DNA from: Candidatus Poribacteria bacterium
GTDB lineage: Bacteria > Poribacteria > WGA-4E > WGA-3G
Assembly: GCA_022821065.1 (NCBI GenBank)
Contig: JAJEEK010000092.1
Span: 1-37,655, forward strand
Direction of reading: 5' to 3'
Length of the DNA: 37,655 nucleotides
Positions 24,248-32,691 of this stretch are shown piece by piece. The position numbers were made by a program, and so were the translations under genes. The notes under the pieces were generated by a model. That model searched no databases and was not told the DNA's origin. It worked only from the letters and a program-made list of their open reading frames with translations. The first letter of the stretch is position 1, and the number at the start of each line of letters is the position of its first letter.

Positions 24248-25882
24248 CTAATCCTGTTCCTTCAATCCAAGCCGTGCCAACACATTTTCTAACGCCTTAT
24301 CTGCCTTCTCGCGTGCAATGCGTGCTTCTGTTAAGTCCGATAGAATCTCATTCACTGGACGGTGTTCAACTTTGTCTCCCACATCCACAAACTGCGATGG
24401 ACTCAGATTGTAATCGGTTTTCTGGGCATCTTCCAATGTGATAACATTGCTCAACTTCTCACGAGACTCCCACGCTTGATAGACTTCCGTCGCTGCTGCA
24501 ATCGCATCATCGGTCAGGATATTTTTCGGTTTGCCCTTCTCGAAATATTGGGAGAGGTTGATGAGTAGGATCTGCTCTCTGCGTTCCGCGGGTTTGTTTC
24601 GGTTTAGCAGTAAGACGATGCCCGGCGCACTGGTGTTGTAAAACAGGTTTTCGGGGAGAAGGATCACGCCTTCAATCAGGTCTCTCTCAACAAACTTTTT
24701 GCGAATATCGCGTTCCCGATCAGCGTTTTTACTCCCGGACCCGCGAGAGACTGCACCCGTATCCAGCACAATCGCGGCGCGTCCGTTGTCCTTTAGAGAA
24801 GCGAGGATATGCTGGACCCATCCCCAATCCGCGGAAGAACTCGGCGCGATGCCATCTGAAAAACGGTTCCAATTATCATTAGTGTAAAAAGCGTCGTCAT
24901 ACTCCTTCTGATTCCACATCGGATTCGCAACCACATAGTCAAACCGTTGGAGCGATGAACTGTTCTGGGTGAAACGCGGGTTTCGGAAGGTATCTCCGAT
25001 CTGAATATCGGCACCGATAAAGTCGTGCAGGAAGGCGTTCATCTTCGCCATCGCGTAAGTCGTCGGTGTGAGCTCCTGTCCATAGATTTGTGGTGCCTGA
25101 CTCTTTTGATCTGGATGTGTCTGTGCGAACAGCAGCCGCGGCTTGATGAGCAGACCGCCTGAACCGCACGTCGGATCGTAGATCGTTTTGTAGGGTTCTG
25201 GGTTAAGGAGACGTGCCATGAGCCACCCGACCTCTTTCGGTGTATAGAACTCACCCGCGCTCTGTCCTTGACCCTCCGCGAACTTCCGCAATAGATACTC
25301 ATACGCACGACCGAGGATATCCGGCTCCGTGTCCTGTAGTCCAAGCCGGTGTCGGCTTAGCACTTCAATCAACGCCTCCAGCCGTTCCTCGTCAAGTGTG
25401 CGTTGTCCGCTCTGGCTTTCGTTGAAATCTTTGACATCAAGGACGCCTTGTAATAGTGGATTCAGACGTGCGACTTCGCGCATCGCCCCGGTGACAAACT
25501 CCCCCAAATGACCATCGGCGGGGTGGTTGCGGAGTGCCTTCCAATGATATTCCTGCGGGATGTAAAAGCGAACAATCGGGTTCCGCCCGGATTTGAGTGC
25601 GTCCTCGTGGTCTGCCGCAACGATTTCCCGTGCGAATTCTTCACTGCCGAATTCTTCTATCTGTTTGGCAAATTCGTCATCAAAGACATCGGAGAGGCGT
25701 TTGTAGAAGATTAGGGGTAAGATGAAATCTTTGAATTTTGGGGCATCGCTTGCACCACGGATCGTATTCGCGGCATCTAAGAGCCATGTCTCAAGGGTCG
25801 ATATATCCAGATGTTCTTCGTCTGCGGATGGAAAGGGGAGTGTCGTTTGGGTTGGCTCTGTTTCGGTTTTCTTTGTTGCCAA
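24248..25882 (-). CDS. hsdM: Type I restriction-modification methyltransferase subunit (HsdM)
   Basis: 544 residues with the HsdM N-terminal helical domain (LETWLLDAANTIRG, FILPLIFYKRLSDVFDDEF). The N6-adenine methylase core has GEFYTPKEVGWLMARLL, AdoMet motif DPTCGSGGLL (about 236) and catalytic motif ANPMW (about 318) in place of the more usual NPPF. Its C-terminal helix is the part duplicated at 18756-18911. The start is TTG at 25882 with AAAGGA about ten bases upstream. It methylates adenine in the sequence set by HsdS. The gene appears intact, but its partner hsdS is more than 6 kb downstream, beyond the inserted cargo genes. Confidence 0.94.
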   Translation of the reverse strand: MATKKTETEPTQTTLPFPSADEEHLDISTLETWLLDAANTIRGASDAPKFKDFILPLIFYKRLSDVFDDEFAKQIEEFGSEEFAREIVAADHEDALKSGRNPIVRFYIPQEYHWKALRNHPADGHLGEFVTGAMREVARLNPLLQGVLDVKDFNESQSGQRTLDEERLEALIEVLSRHRLGLQDTEPDILGRAYEYLLRKFAEGQGQSAGEFYTPKEVGWLMARLLNPEPYKTIYDPTCGSGGLLIKPRLLFAQTHPDQKSQAPQIYGQELTPTTYAMAKMNAFLHDFIGADIQIGDTFRNPRFTQNSSSLQRFDYVVANPMWNQKEYDDAFYTNDNWNRFSDGIAPSSSADWGWVQHILASLKDNGRAAIVLDTGAVSRGSGSKNADRERDIRKKFVERDLIEGVILLPENLFYNTSAPGIVLLLNRNKPAERREQILLINLSQYFEKGKPKNILTDDAIAAATEVYQAWESREKLSNVITLEDAQKTDYNLSPSQFVDVGDKVEHRPVNEILSDLTEARIAREKADKALENVLARLGLKEQD

Positions 25883-25914
25883 TGGCTTGTTTCCTTTGGA
25901 GAAATAGTTATCAG

Positions 25915-25939
25915 TAGGCGCGGGGATAAACCGCGCCTA
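25915..25939. repeat. TAGGCGCGG palindrome
   Basis: TAGGCGCGG (25915-25923) pairs perfectly with CCGCGCCTA (25931-25939) around seven bases. It lies between the LamG gene and hsdM, just upstream of the hsdM start. It could act as a terminator for LamG, but no T-run follows; it more likely belongs to the dispersed palindromes. Confidence 0.6.
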
Positions 25940-25951
25940 TTGCGTCTGAGA

Positions 25952-26701
25952 TTAGCGTTTGAGGTCTGCCCATTGCGTTGTGAGTTTACCTTTCGGTTCA
26001 ACCGGCAGGAACGTTTCAACGCCTTCCATTATCAAATTAATCTCGTCTTCGTCTAATGCGCGGGAGAAGACGGCGTAATCGTCCATCAAACCGGCAAACG
26101 TTTCGCCACCGGAACCACCGATGCGGTAAGTGACGTTCGCGCCTTTAGTCTCTTGGAAATCTGTCTCGGCGACCATCTCACCGTCGGCATAGATTTTGAA
26201 TTTATCACCATCGCCTGTAACGGCTACGTGCATCCACTTATCCGCTTCGACGATGCCTCCATCGGTTTGACATAGGACTGTCCATCCGCCGACCTGTCCA
26301 CGCCAAGAGATGAGTCCTTGGTCTTTGTTAATGAACAAAGTGTTGTGCCCGGCACCGGATGGTAGACTCCGCCAGATGTGCTCCCATGTCGTCCCATCAA
26401 AGTTCGGATTAACCCAAGCAGAAATTGTGAATGGATCCGATTTGAATATGTCACCGTGAAGTGAATCGGAGACTTGCAGTTCGACAAAGGCAGCCGGATC
26501 CAGTTCAATCGCGTCTCCAAATTTGCCCGCGACCCACTTGGAGCCACCTGTAATTTCGCCGTGGTTATCGTTTCCAGATGCGTCTTCGGGGTTACCTTCA
26601 AACGGGAAATACGCCACCATATCAGGATCTTCACCCGTAATCCCTAAAGTGGTGATTAAAAATAAAAAGGTGAATGACAAGATTAACGTAAGGGTTTTCA
26701 T
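25952..26701 (-). CDS. Secreted LamG/concanavalin-like domain protein
   Basis: 249 residues with a signal peptide (hydrophobic residues about 4-20, then GITGEDPD). The LamG-like jelly roll follows: VAYFPFEGNPEDASGNDNHGE, FTISAWVNPN, WMHVAVTGDGDKFKIYADGEMVAET and MDDYAVFSRALDEDEI. This fold binds carbohydrates or mediates adhesion. The ending LTTQWADLKR may be a short sorting-like tail, but no recognised anchor is seen. It is transcribed away from the preceding GT4 gene's end on the same strand, with a palindromic repeat in the gap. Confidence 0.9.
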   Translation of the reverse strand: MKTLTLILSFTFLFLITTLGITGEDPDMVAYFPFEGNPEDASGNDNHGEITGGSKWVAGKFGDAIELDPAAFVELQVSDSLHGDIFKSDPFTISAWVNPNFDGTTWEHIWRSLPSGAGHNTLFINKDQGLISWRGQVGGWTVLCQTDGGIVEADKWMHVAVTGDGDKFKIYADGEMVAETDFQETKGANVTYRIGGSGGETFAGLMDDYAVFSRALDEDEINLIMEGVETFLPVEPKGKLTTQWADLKR

Positions 26702-26815
26702 TCGGAATATCTCCTTCTAAGTTTGTGTTAACCATTGAAAGGTTTTACCTACACCTAATCAAATATTAACATATCTGAGAAAAAAAAACAATTTTTTGCA
26801 GGGGCTCCAGAAATC

Positions 26816-26830
26816 GGGGTTACAAACCCC
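26816..26830. repeat. GGGGTT palindrome
   Basis: GGGGTT (26816-26821) faces AACCCC (26825-26830). It lies after the GT4 stop and before the LamG start on the minus strand. A run of A on the plus strand (26780-26790) gives a T-run on the minus strand, but about 25 bases beyond the hairpin, too far for a standard terminator. Confidence 0.45.
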
Positions 26831-26858
26831 TCCTACAAGCACTTGGACCAGCTCGCTT

Positions 26859-28058
26859 TTAGGAAGCGCGCCCACCGATTTCGGTATAAAGTCGATGGAG
26901 TTTCTCGCCGATACTTCGCCAGTCATAATCTTTTTCGACGCGGGCGCGTCCGTTTTCGCCGATCCGACGGCGGAGTGCTGGATCCGTCAGCAGTTGGGTG
27001 ACTGCATCCGCAAAGGCTTTTGGTTCGTCGGCGATAAAAATTTCCTCTCCATTTTTGAGGTCTAACCCCTCCGCTCCGACTGAAGTGGAGACAATCGCTT
27101 TCCCCATCGCCAACGCTTCGAGGATTTTCAGGCGTGTGCCGCTCCCGATACGCAACGGCACGACGAAGACCGTCGCATCGGCGAAGTAGGGTTTGATCTC
27201 TGGCACACGTCCCGTGACAACAACGCCATCTATCTCCGCTAACTTTTGGACGCGGGCCGATGGATTCCCACCGACAATTGAGAATTGGACATCCGGCACT
27301 TCGCTTTGGATACCCGGTAAGATTTCATCTGCGAAGAAGACGACCGCATCTTCATTTGGGTACCAGTCCATACTCCCGATATAGATAAGATGTGCTGGCG
27401 TTTCGGTGGTAAAATCGGGTTGGAAATGTGTCACATCGACACCGTTTGGGATTATGGCGATAGCATCTGCTGCGCAGTGCTGCTGAAAGACGATGGCATC
27501 AATATCAGACGTACACGTGACGGCATCGAACTTCGGACTTAGCACCCGTTCATAGCGTTGAAAAGCGAGTTGCTGTGTCCAATATGCGAATTTATAGAAC
27601 GGGTTAGCCGTTTCACTGCAGAGTCGCCGCCAGATTTCGGAATCGACGTTCTGTTGTGAAAGCACACCGGGTAGATCGGTCTCCGTGTAGAACTGCGCCG
27701 TGTGAAACATCTCGTAGTGGACGAGATCGTAGTTTTCGGTTGCGACCAACTCCCTGAATTTCTGACGATAAGCGGGTAGATCGTAGCGTGCGACGGTGAT
27801 AGGCTGTCTTCTCCGAAAAGCGTTGACAAGCGTGCGGAGCGATACGCGTGGGAGTGTCGGGGCATTCGGGACGAGGTGAACCTGAACGCCTAATTGCTGG
27901 AGTTCTGCGACACCTTCTTCGTCTGTGGGCTGCGTCTCAAGGGCGAGCAGTGTTACATCACTTTGCGTCGCAATCTGTTTGAGGAGGTTAAAGACCCGAA
28001 TGCGTCCGCCGTCGGTAAGTGGAAACGGTACGGTGGGGGAAAGAAAAAGGATTTTCAT
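26859..28058 (-). CDS. Glycosyltransferase family 4 (GT-B fold)
   Basis: 399 residues. The N-terminal half opens KILFLSPTVPFPLTDGGRIRVFNLL, the donor/acceptor domain of GT-B enzymes. The C-terminal half has IPNGVDVTHF, LIYIGSMDWYPNEDAV, and an E-x7-E-like region LEALAMGKAIVSTSVGAEGL. It transfers a sugar from a nucleotide donor, probably in surface polysaccharide or lipid glycan synthesis; the donor is not readable. No other polysaccharide genes are adjacent, although a GT2 gene lies elsewhere in the window. Confidence 0.92.
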   Translation of the reverse strand: MKILFLSPTVPFPLTDGGRIRVFNLLKQIATQSDVTLLALETQPTDEEGVAELQQLGVQVHLVPNAPTLPRVSLRTLVNAFRRRQPITVARYDLPAYRQKFRELVATENYDLVHYEMFHTAQFYTETDLPGVLSQQNVDSEIWRRLCSETANPFYKFAYWTQQLAFQRYERVLSPKFDAVTCTSDIDAIVFQQHCAADAIAIIPNGVDVTHFQPDFTTETPAHLIYIGSMDWYPNEDAVVFFADEILPGIQSEVPDVQFSIVGGNPSARVQKLAEIDGVVVTGRVPEIKPYFADATVFVVPLRIGSGTRLKILEALAMGKAIVSTSVGAEGLDLKNGEEIFIADEPKAFADAVTQLLTDPALRRRIGENGRARVEKDYDWRSIGEKLHRLYTEIGGRAS

Positions 28059-28216
28059 TTTTTTAGCAAGGCATCGCCTTAACTGCGGAACCCATTTTTG
28101 ACGAAACGGTATGTTGACTTCTTAGGTAATACTGCATTGTAGTCTTCCGGTAGAAACGTGTCGGTTTTTGATAAGGATACAGGTTTTAGTCACGTAAGTC
28201 AATAAAAAAATCAGTT

Positions 28217-28336
28217 AGGACTTACGCATGAAGCTCTTTTGTACCACAAACTGTTAGTTTGTGGTACCAGAACGCTGTGTTTGCCGAAAACTTTCATCTA
28301 ACACAACCGCCTACAGTCAAAAATTGCGTAAGTCCT
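28217..28336. mobile_element. 120-bp MITE-like element, copy 2 (inverted relative to copy 1)
   Basis: Same AGGACTTACGCA/TGCGTAAGTCCT ends and the same length as 8935-9054, in the opposite orientation. The inner palindrome is a perfect 12-base pairing GTACCACAAACT (28241-28252) with AGTTTGTGGTAC (28256-28267). Confidence 0.8.
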
Positions 28337-28477
28337 GTCAGTATGAAGTTTAAGAATTTAATTCGGTAATGCATCAGCAGCCTCTTGATAGGAGCGAGTG
28401 TTTTGCTTGCGTGTTTCTGCGGATTTCTTCACGCGCGATCTTGCCGAAAAACGTTAACCAAAATCAAAACCGGAAAC

Positions 28478-28601
28478 TATAGTAAAGTTTAGAATTAATA
28501 GGACACTCCGTACCGGTTCGGTTAGAAACCGTGAAGAAACACCCCAGCAAAAACCCTACCAGGGGAAGGTAAGTGTCTCTTTATTTTTAGGTTTCACTAT
28601 A
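28478..28601. repeat. Possible second small inverted-repeat element
   Basis: The ends TATAGT and ACTATA form an imperfect terminal inverted repeat that continues inward for some 18 bases. GACAC near 28502 faces GTGTC near 28573. It contains GGTTCGGTT (28515) and the 19-base string shared with 9971-9990. It may be a composite of palindromes rather than a mobile element. Confidence 0.45.
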
Positions 28602-28944
28602 AATCATCCTGGGAATGGCTCTAATATAATTTGCTTTTGTCTAAAAACATGATATAATTTCAGTTATTTATAGGCATTAATGGATTTTATTTGATTAATA
28701 ATAGAATATGTCATATTATACCCTACTAAACTTTGGATGATTCGTATCACATTATAATCGCAGGAAACCAGCAGCCTACGCTACAAGGAACACAGGAAAC
28801 CTCCGGTTTGTACTGCCAGTTTTGCCTTATTATTTTTTATCAATTACAGTTAGAGCAGTCCAAGTGTTAGGGTGGCTGTTGATGACACTGAGCATAAGCA
28901 TGATAGACCTTTCTTGACCTTTCTACAGGGACGGAGGCATATTA

Positions 28945-31665
28945 ATGATATTTTTTAAATGGAAAGTACTTTTACTTTCGTTGATGTTTGCCCTTTCTGT
29001 GCCAGCAGTGTCGGTATCTCAGAAGGACTCGTCACCTCCAGGGTACCAGATTCATCGATCTATCCCGCCACAGGGCGCCAAGACCCACGTCGTCGTGCCG
29101 GGGGAAAGGTTCCGGGCAGGCTGGTTCAAACGTTGGTTCTCCGGCAGTGACTACCGGGACCTCTGGACCACGCCGATCGAAGTCGCAGTCCTTGACCTTA
29201 ACGGCGTGGGAGGTGGATTAACACCGCTGCGCACTGGCGGATTCGGACAGTCCATATCCCTTCATTTCATAGGGGAGGATGGTCGCCGGTATACCGTTCG
29301 TTCCTTAGACAAGGATCCGACCAAACGGAGATGGGAAGAACTCAAGGGGACAATTGCCGACGATTTCTTTCAAGACATGATCAGGGCATTTTTACCAACA
29401 GGGGCACTTATAGTTGATCCACTGATGGAAGCTACCGGTATCCTCCATTCCAAGCATACACTCGTTGTTATTCCAGATGATCCGAGGTTGAAGGCGTACA
29501 GCGAAGAATTTGCCGGACTTATAGGAATGCTGCAGGAACACCCGTCGGAAGGTCCTAATAATACGCCCGGCTTCGCGGGGTCTCGTCAGGTCAGCGGAAC
29601 GGAGAGGCTGTGGGAACATTTGGAAGAAACGCCTGCCAACCGCGTCGATGCACGGGCATATCTAAAGGCGAGACTGATGGATTTTCTCGTGAATGACAGG
29701 GACCGGCATCACGGTCAGTGGAGATGGGCGCGATTTCCAGATGGCGATGGGTATATTTGGACTCCGATACCAGAGGATCGAGATTTGGCTTTTATAGACC
29801 TTGACGGGTTTGCCATGGCAGTTGCGCGGAGAGGACTCCCCAAGTTTCTCATCAAATTCGGGGATAAGTATCCGAATCTTCTGGCACTGACGGTTTCTGC
29901 TTGGGAACTGGATCGCGAATTCCTTGTTGAACTTGATAAGGTGGCCTGGGATTCCATCGTAACAGCGTTTTGCGAGGATCTACCGGATACAGTCATTGAG
30001 GATGCGGTCCGGAAACTTCCACAACCTTATTACAAAATCGTTGGGAAAACGTTAACCGAGGCCCTCAAATCGAGACGAGACGCATTGCCTGAATTTGCCA
30101 GCAGATACTATAAACTGATTACGCGCAACCCTGAAATCCATGCGACCGATCAGAACGAATACATCCAGTGTGAGCATACGCCGGAGGGTGATTTGGTCGT
30201 CCGTATCGGTCTCATAGAGGGTCCTAGTGGCGAAAAAATAGCACCCTATTTCAAGAGGACATTCCACTTCAAAGAATCGCGGGAAGTCCGAATATATCTC
30301 CGGGGTGGAGATGATCAGGTTGAAATTTCGGGGACAAAGGGGCGTATTGCCGTTCACATAGATGGTGGTGGTGGGGACGATACGTTCACAAACTTGTCTG
30401 AGGCTGGTGTCTCAAAGACGCGGTTCTATGATTTTCGTGGGAAAAACCAGTTTGTTAAAGGCAACGGAGCAAAAACGAATGAGAATCCCTACAAACGCCC
30501 TTCTCCACAGATTCTACTTCCGCAACAAACACGGTATGCCATGGACTGGGGCATGGATAGGTTTACTTATCCGATGGTTACGGTAAATCCGGATTTGGGT
30601 GTGTTTTTAAAGATGCACAGCAGTTGGCAGTATTTCGGCTTCCGAAAATATCCTTTCTCTTCGCGGCATTCTTTTGACATCGGTTTGGCAACGAATGGTC
30701 CCGATCCTTTTTTTTCTTATACCAGCGACTTTCCGCGCTTACTGGCTAACCTTGACGCGAGGATTCATTTCAAGTACTCTGGAATACAGTTGATCCGATT
30801 CAATGGATTTGGTAACGATACCCAGATTCTGGAACCATCCGATTTCTATAAGGTGGAACAGAGTCATTTCGTTTTCACGCCATCCGTCTATTTTAGAAAG
30901 AAAGCGCATGAAGAAGATGTACCTGGGCCCCCTACAGAACCGCTTCGCTCAGAGTTAACCATGCACCTGGGGCCGATTCTCAAATATTCAAACACATCAC
31001 CAGATGCCAACGCGGAAAAATTTATCTATACTCCGGATGGCCCAGTGTACTATGGCACGGGTTCCTTCGGTCAAGTAGGCGCATCCGGTGAAATCATGTA
31101 TGACACGCGAAACAATCCAGCGTATCCGACGCATGGGGCTTTGGTCAGAGCTGCTGGTGCCGTATATCCGGGAGCCTGGGATGTCAGGTCAGCATTTGGC
31201 AGCATAGAAGGAAAAGTACATACTTATGTGACGGTTCCGATTCCGACGAACCCGACGTTGGCACTGAGGGCCGGGGGCAAGAAAGTATGGGGAACTTTTC
31301 CTTTTCATGAGAGTGCCTTCCTCGGCGGTCCCGGTTTTGCCGGTATCGGTTTATCCGATAGCCATATACGCGGTTTCTGGAAAAACCGGTTCGCGGGAGA
31401 CACCGCCTTGTACGGGAATGTCGAACTGCGGCTTGTTCTCGTTCCGATCAAACTCATAGTGCCGGGAGAATTCGGACTGTTCATAGCCACTGATGTGGGA
31501 CGGGTCTTTCACGCCGAGGATCCCAACAATGCCGAGAAATGGCACAGCGGTGTCGGGGGCGGATTCTGGCTCTCTTTTCTCCAACGCAAGCAGACCTTGA
31601 GCGTTGCCATCATAGATGGTGATGACTTGACAGGCGTGTATCTACGCGCGGGTTTCATATTTTAA
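28945..31665 (+). CDS. BamA/D15-like outer-membrane barrel protein with kinase-like motif
   Basis: 906 residues with a signal peptide (residues about 5-25, VLLLSLMFALSVPAVSVS). The middle carries DFLVNDRDRHHGQWRW (about 246-261) and PIPEDRDLAF (about 273-282), which resemble the catalytic loop and metal-binding motifs of atypical kinases such as HipA/Fam20-like. A region with SGTKGRIAVHIDGGGGDD looks like Ca-binding. The C-terminal 350 residues are a BamA/D15-type beta-barrel ending in Phe (AGFIF). Similar DRH-QWRW/barrel proteins occur next to calcineurin-type domains in other bacteria; that domain is absent here. GGAGG precedes the ATG. It begins an operon with the DUF4956 and SdiA-regulated-like genes. 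Kinase activity is inference. Confidence 0.75.
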   Translation: MIFFKWKVLLLSLMFALSVPAVSVSQKDSSPPGYQIHRSIPPQGAKTHVVVPGERFRAGWFKRWFSGSDYRDLWTTPIEVAVLDLNGVGGGLTPLRTGGFGQSISLHFIGEDGRRYTVRSLDKDPTKRRWEELKGTIADDFFQDMIRAFLPTGALIVDPLMEATGILHSKHTLVVIPDDPRLKAYSEEFAGLIGMLQEHPSEGPNNTPGFAGSRQVSGTERLWEHLEETPANRVDARAYLKARLMDFLVNDRDRHHGQWRWARFPDGDGYIWTPIPEDRDLAFIDLDGFAMAVARRGLPKFLIKFGDKYPNLLALTVSAWELDREFLVELDKVAWDSIVTAFCEDLPDTVIEDAVRKLPQPYYKIVGKTLTEALKSRRDALPEFASRYYKLITRNPEIHATDQNEYIQCEHTPEGDLVVRIGLIEGPSGEKIAPYFKRTFHFKESREVRIYLRGGDDQVEISGTKGRIAVHIDGGGGDDTFTNLSEAGVSKTRFYDFRGKNQFVKGNGAKTNENPYKRPSPQILLPQQTRYAMDWGMDRFTYPMVTVNPDLGVFLKMHSSWQYFGFRKYPFSSRHSFDIGLATNGPDPFFSYTSDFPRLLANLDARIHFKYSGIQLIRFNGFGNDTQILEPSDFYKVEQSHFVFTPSVYFRKKAHEEDVPGPPTEPLRSELTMHLGPILKYSNTSPDANAEKFIYTPDGPVYYGTGSFGQVGASGEIMYDTRNNPAYPTHGALVRAAGAVYPGAWDVRSAFGSIEGKVHTYVTVPIPTNPTLALRAGGKKVWGTFPFHESAFLGGPGFAGIGLSDSHIRGFWKNRFAGDTALYGNVELRLVLVPIKLIVPGEFGLFIATDVGRVFHAEDPNNAEKWHSGVGGGFWLSFLQRKQTLSVAIIDGDDLTGVYLRAGFIF

Positions 31666-31689
31666 CCAAGCAAATCGGAGAGACATCGA

Positions 31690-32685
31690 ATGCTCAACAA
31701 GATATATCACATGCTCAACAACATAATTATACGGCTCGTTGTTTACTACCTCGCGTGGCTTTTTGCACTCGGTGGGATCTTCCAGATTTTCCCCGAGATA
31801 CTCATTTATGTTGCTCAAGAGAGTGAACGCTTTGAAGGCCAACGCGGTAGTAGTGGGGGTGATGTACCCATCACACTGGAGAAAATCCAAGAGGGAGTTG
31901 CCACGATTTTTGAAGGGAATATCAGAGAAGGCTTGATCTCAGTCACGTTTGGTGATCCGACACAGACCATTCCCGTTATGCTTGCGCTGGCAATGGCTTT
32001 TTGTCTTACGCTTCCAATTATTTGGCTCTATCGGTGGACGCGACCGCGTAAGAAATATAGTCAATCCTTCGCTCATACGCTGCTCGTTATACCTATTGCC
32101 ATATCGTTGGTTGTCTTTTTGGTCAAGGATAGTGTCGCACTTGCGTTCAGTTTGGCTGGCATCGTGGCAGCTGTCCGTTTTCGGACCTCACTCGAAGAAC
32201 CGATGGATTCCGTATATATGCTTATGGCTATCGGGATAGGTCTCGCGGCTGGAACCCAACTTTTTTTGGTGGCTTATCTCGCGTCGTTGGTTTTTGTTAT
32301 CGTAACGCTCGGTGTATGGAAAAGCAATTTTGGAGCGCAACCGGAAGTACTTTCTGGCTGGAGAATCGATAATTCCGGAAAATGGGGCACAGCCCCTGGA
32401 GAAGAAGGCATTGCCACTGAAAACCTTTATAATGCCCAGATCGAAGTGCACACCACAAAGATCAATTTAGCCAGAAAATCAACTGCACAAATCCTTGAAT
32501 CCAGTACCAAACGGTGGCGGGTCGCAGATGTTGTCGAAAATTTGGATGGAACTGACATCGTTGTGTTTGATGTTTGGTTAAAAAAATCTGTCACTTTGTC
32601 TTCCTTTTTACGTGATATAAAAGAAAACGGAAGAGGCTGTATCAACAACGTAAAACTGAAGGGACAAGAGTTCACGGAGGTATAA
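31690..32685 (+). CDS. DUF4956 multi-pass membrane protein
   Basis: 331 residues. One transmembrane segment near 15-37 is followed by a periplasmic loop, then a cluster of four or five segments from about 95 to 215. The conserved block KDSVALAFSLAGIVAAVRFRTSL then MDSVYMLMAIGIGLAAG is the signature of DUF4956. The C-terminal 115 residues are soluble. DUF4956 proteins are commonly found with VTC-type polyphosphate polymerase and CotH/kinase-like proteins. No VTC gene is present here. It lies 25 bases after the barrel gene and six bases before the next gene, so the three form an operon. Confidence 0.85.
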   Translation: MLNKIYHMLNNIIIRLVVYYLAWLFALGGIFQIFPEILIYVAQESERFEGQRGSSGGDVPITLEKIQEGVATIFEGNIREGLISVTFGDPTQTIPVMLALAMAFCLTLPIIWLYRWTRPRKKYSQSFAHTLLVIPIAISLVVFLVKDSVALAFSLAGIVAAVRFRTSLEEPMDSVYMLMAIGIGLAAGTQLFLVAYLASLVFVIVTLGVWKSNFGAQPEVLSGWRIDNSGKWGTAPGEEGIATENLYNAQIEVHTTKINLARKSTAQILESSTKRWRVADVVENLDGTDIVVFDVWLKKSVTLSSFLRDIKENGRGCINNVKLKGQEFTEV

Positions 32686-32691
32686 TCGCAC

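Larger units (their letters stand above)
28059..28944. other. 886-bp intergenic region with two repeat elements
   Basis: The region separates the GT4 gene from the barrel gene. It holds the second 120-bp MITE-like copy (28217-28336) and a second inverted-repeat element (28478-28601). The rest is AT-rich with no convincing gene. The promoter for the barrel operon must be in the last part, but I did not find a strong one. Confidence 0.6.

Noticed and set aside
26816..26830. Terminator for the GT4 gene
   Set aside because: The T-run is too far from the hairpin, and the sequence resembles the dispersed repeats.
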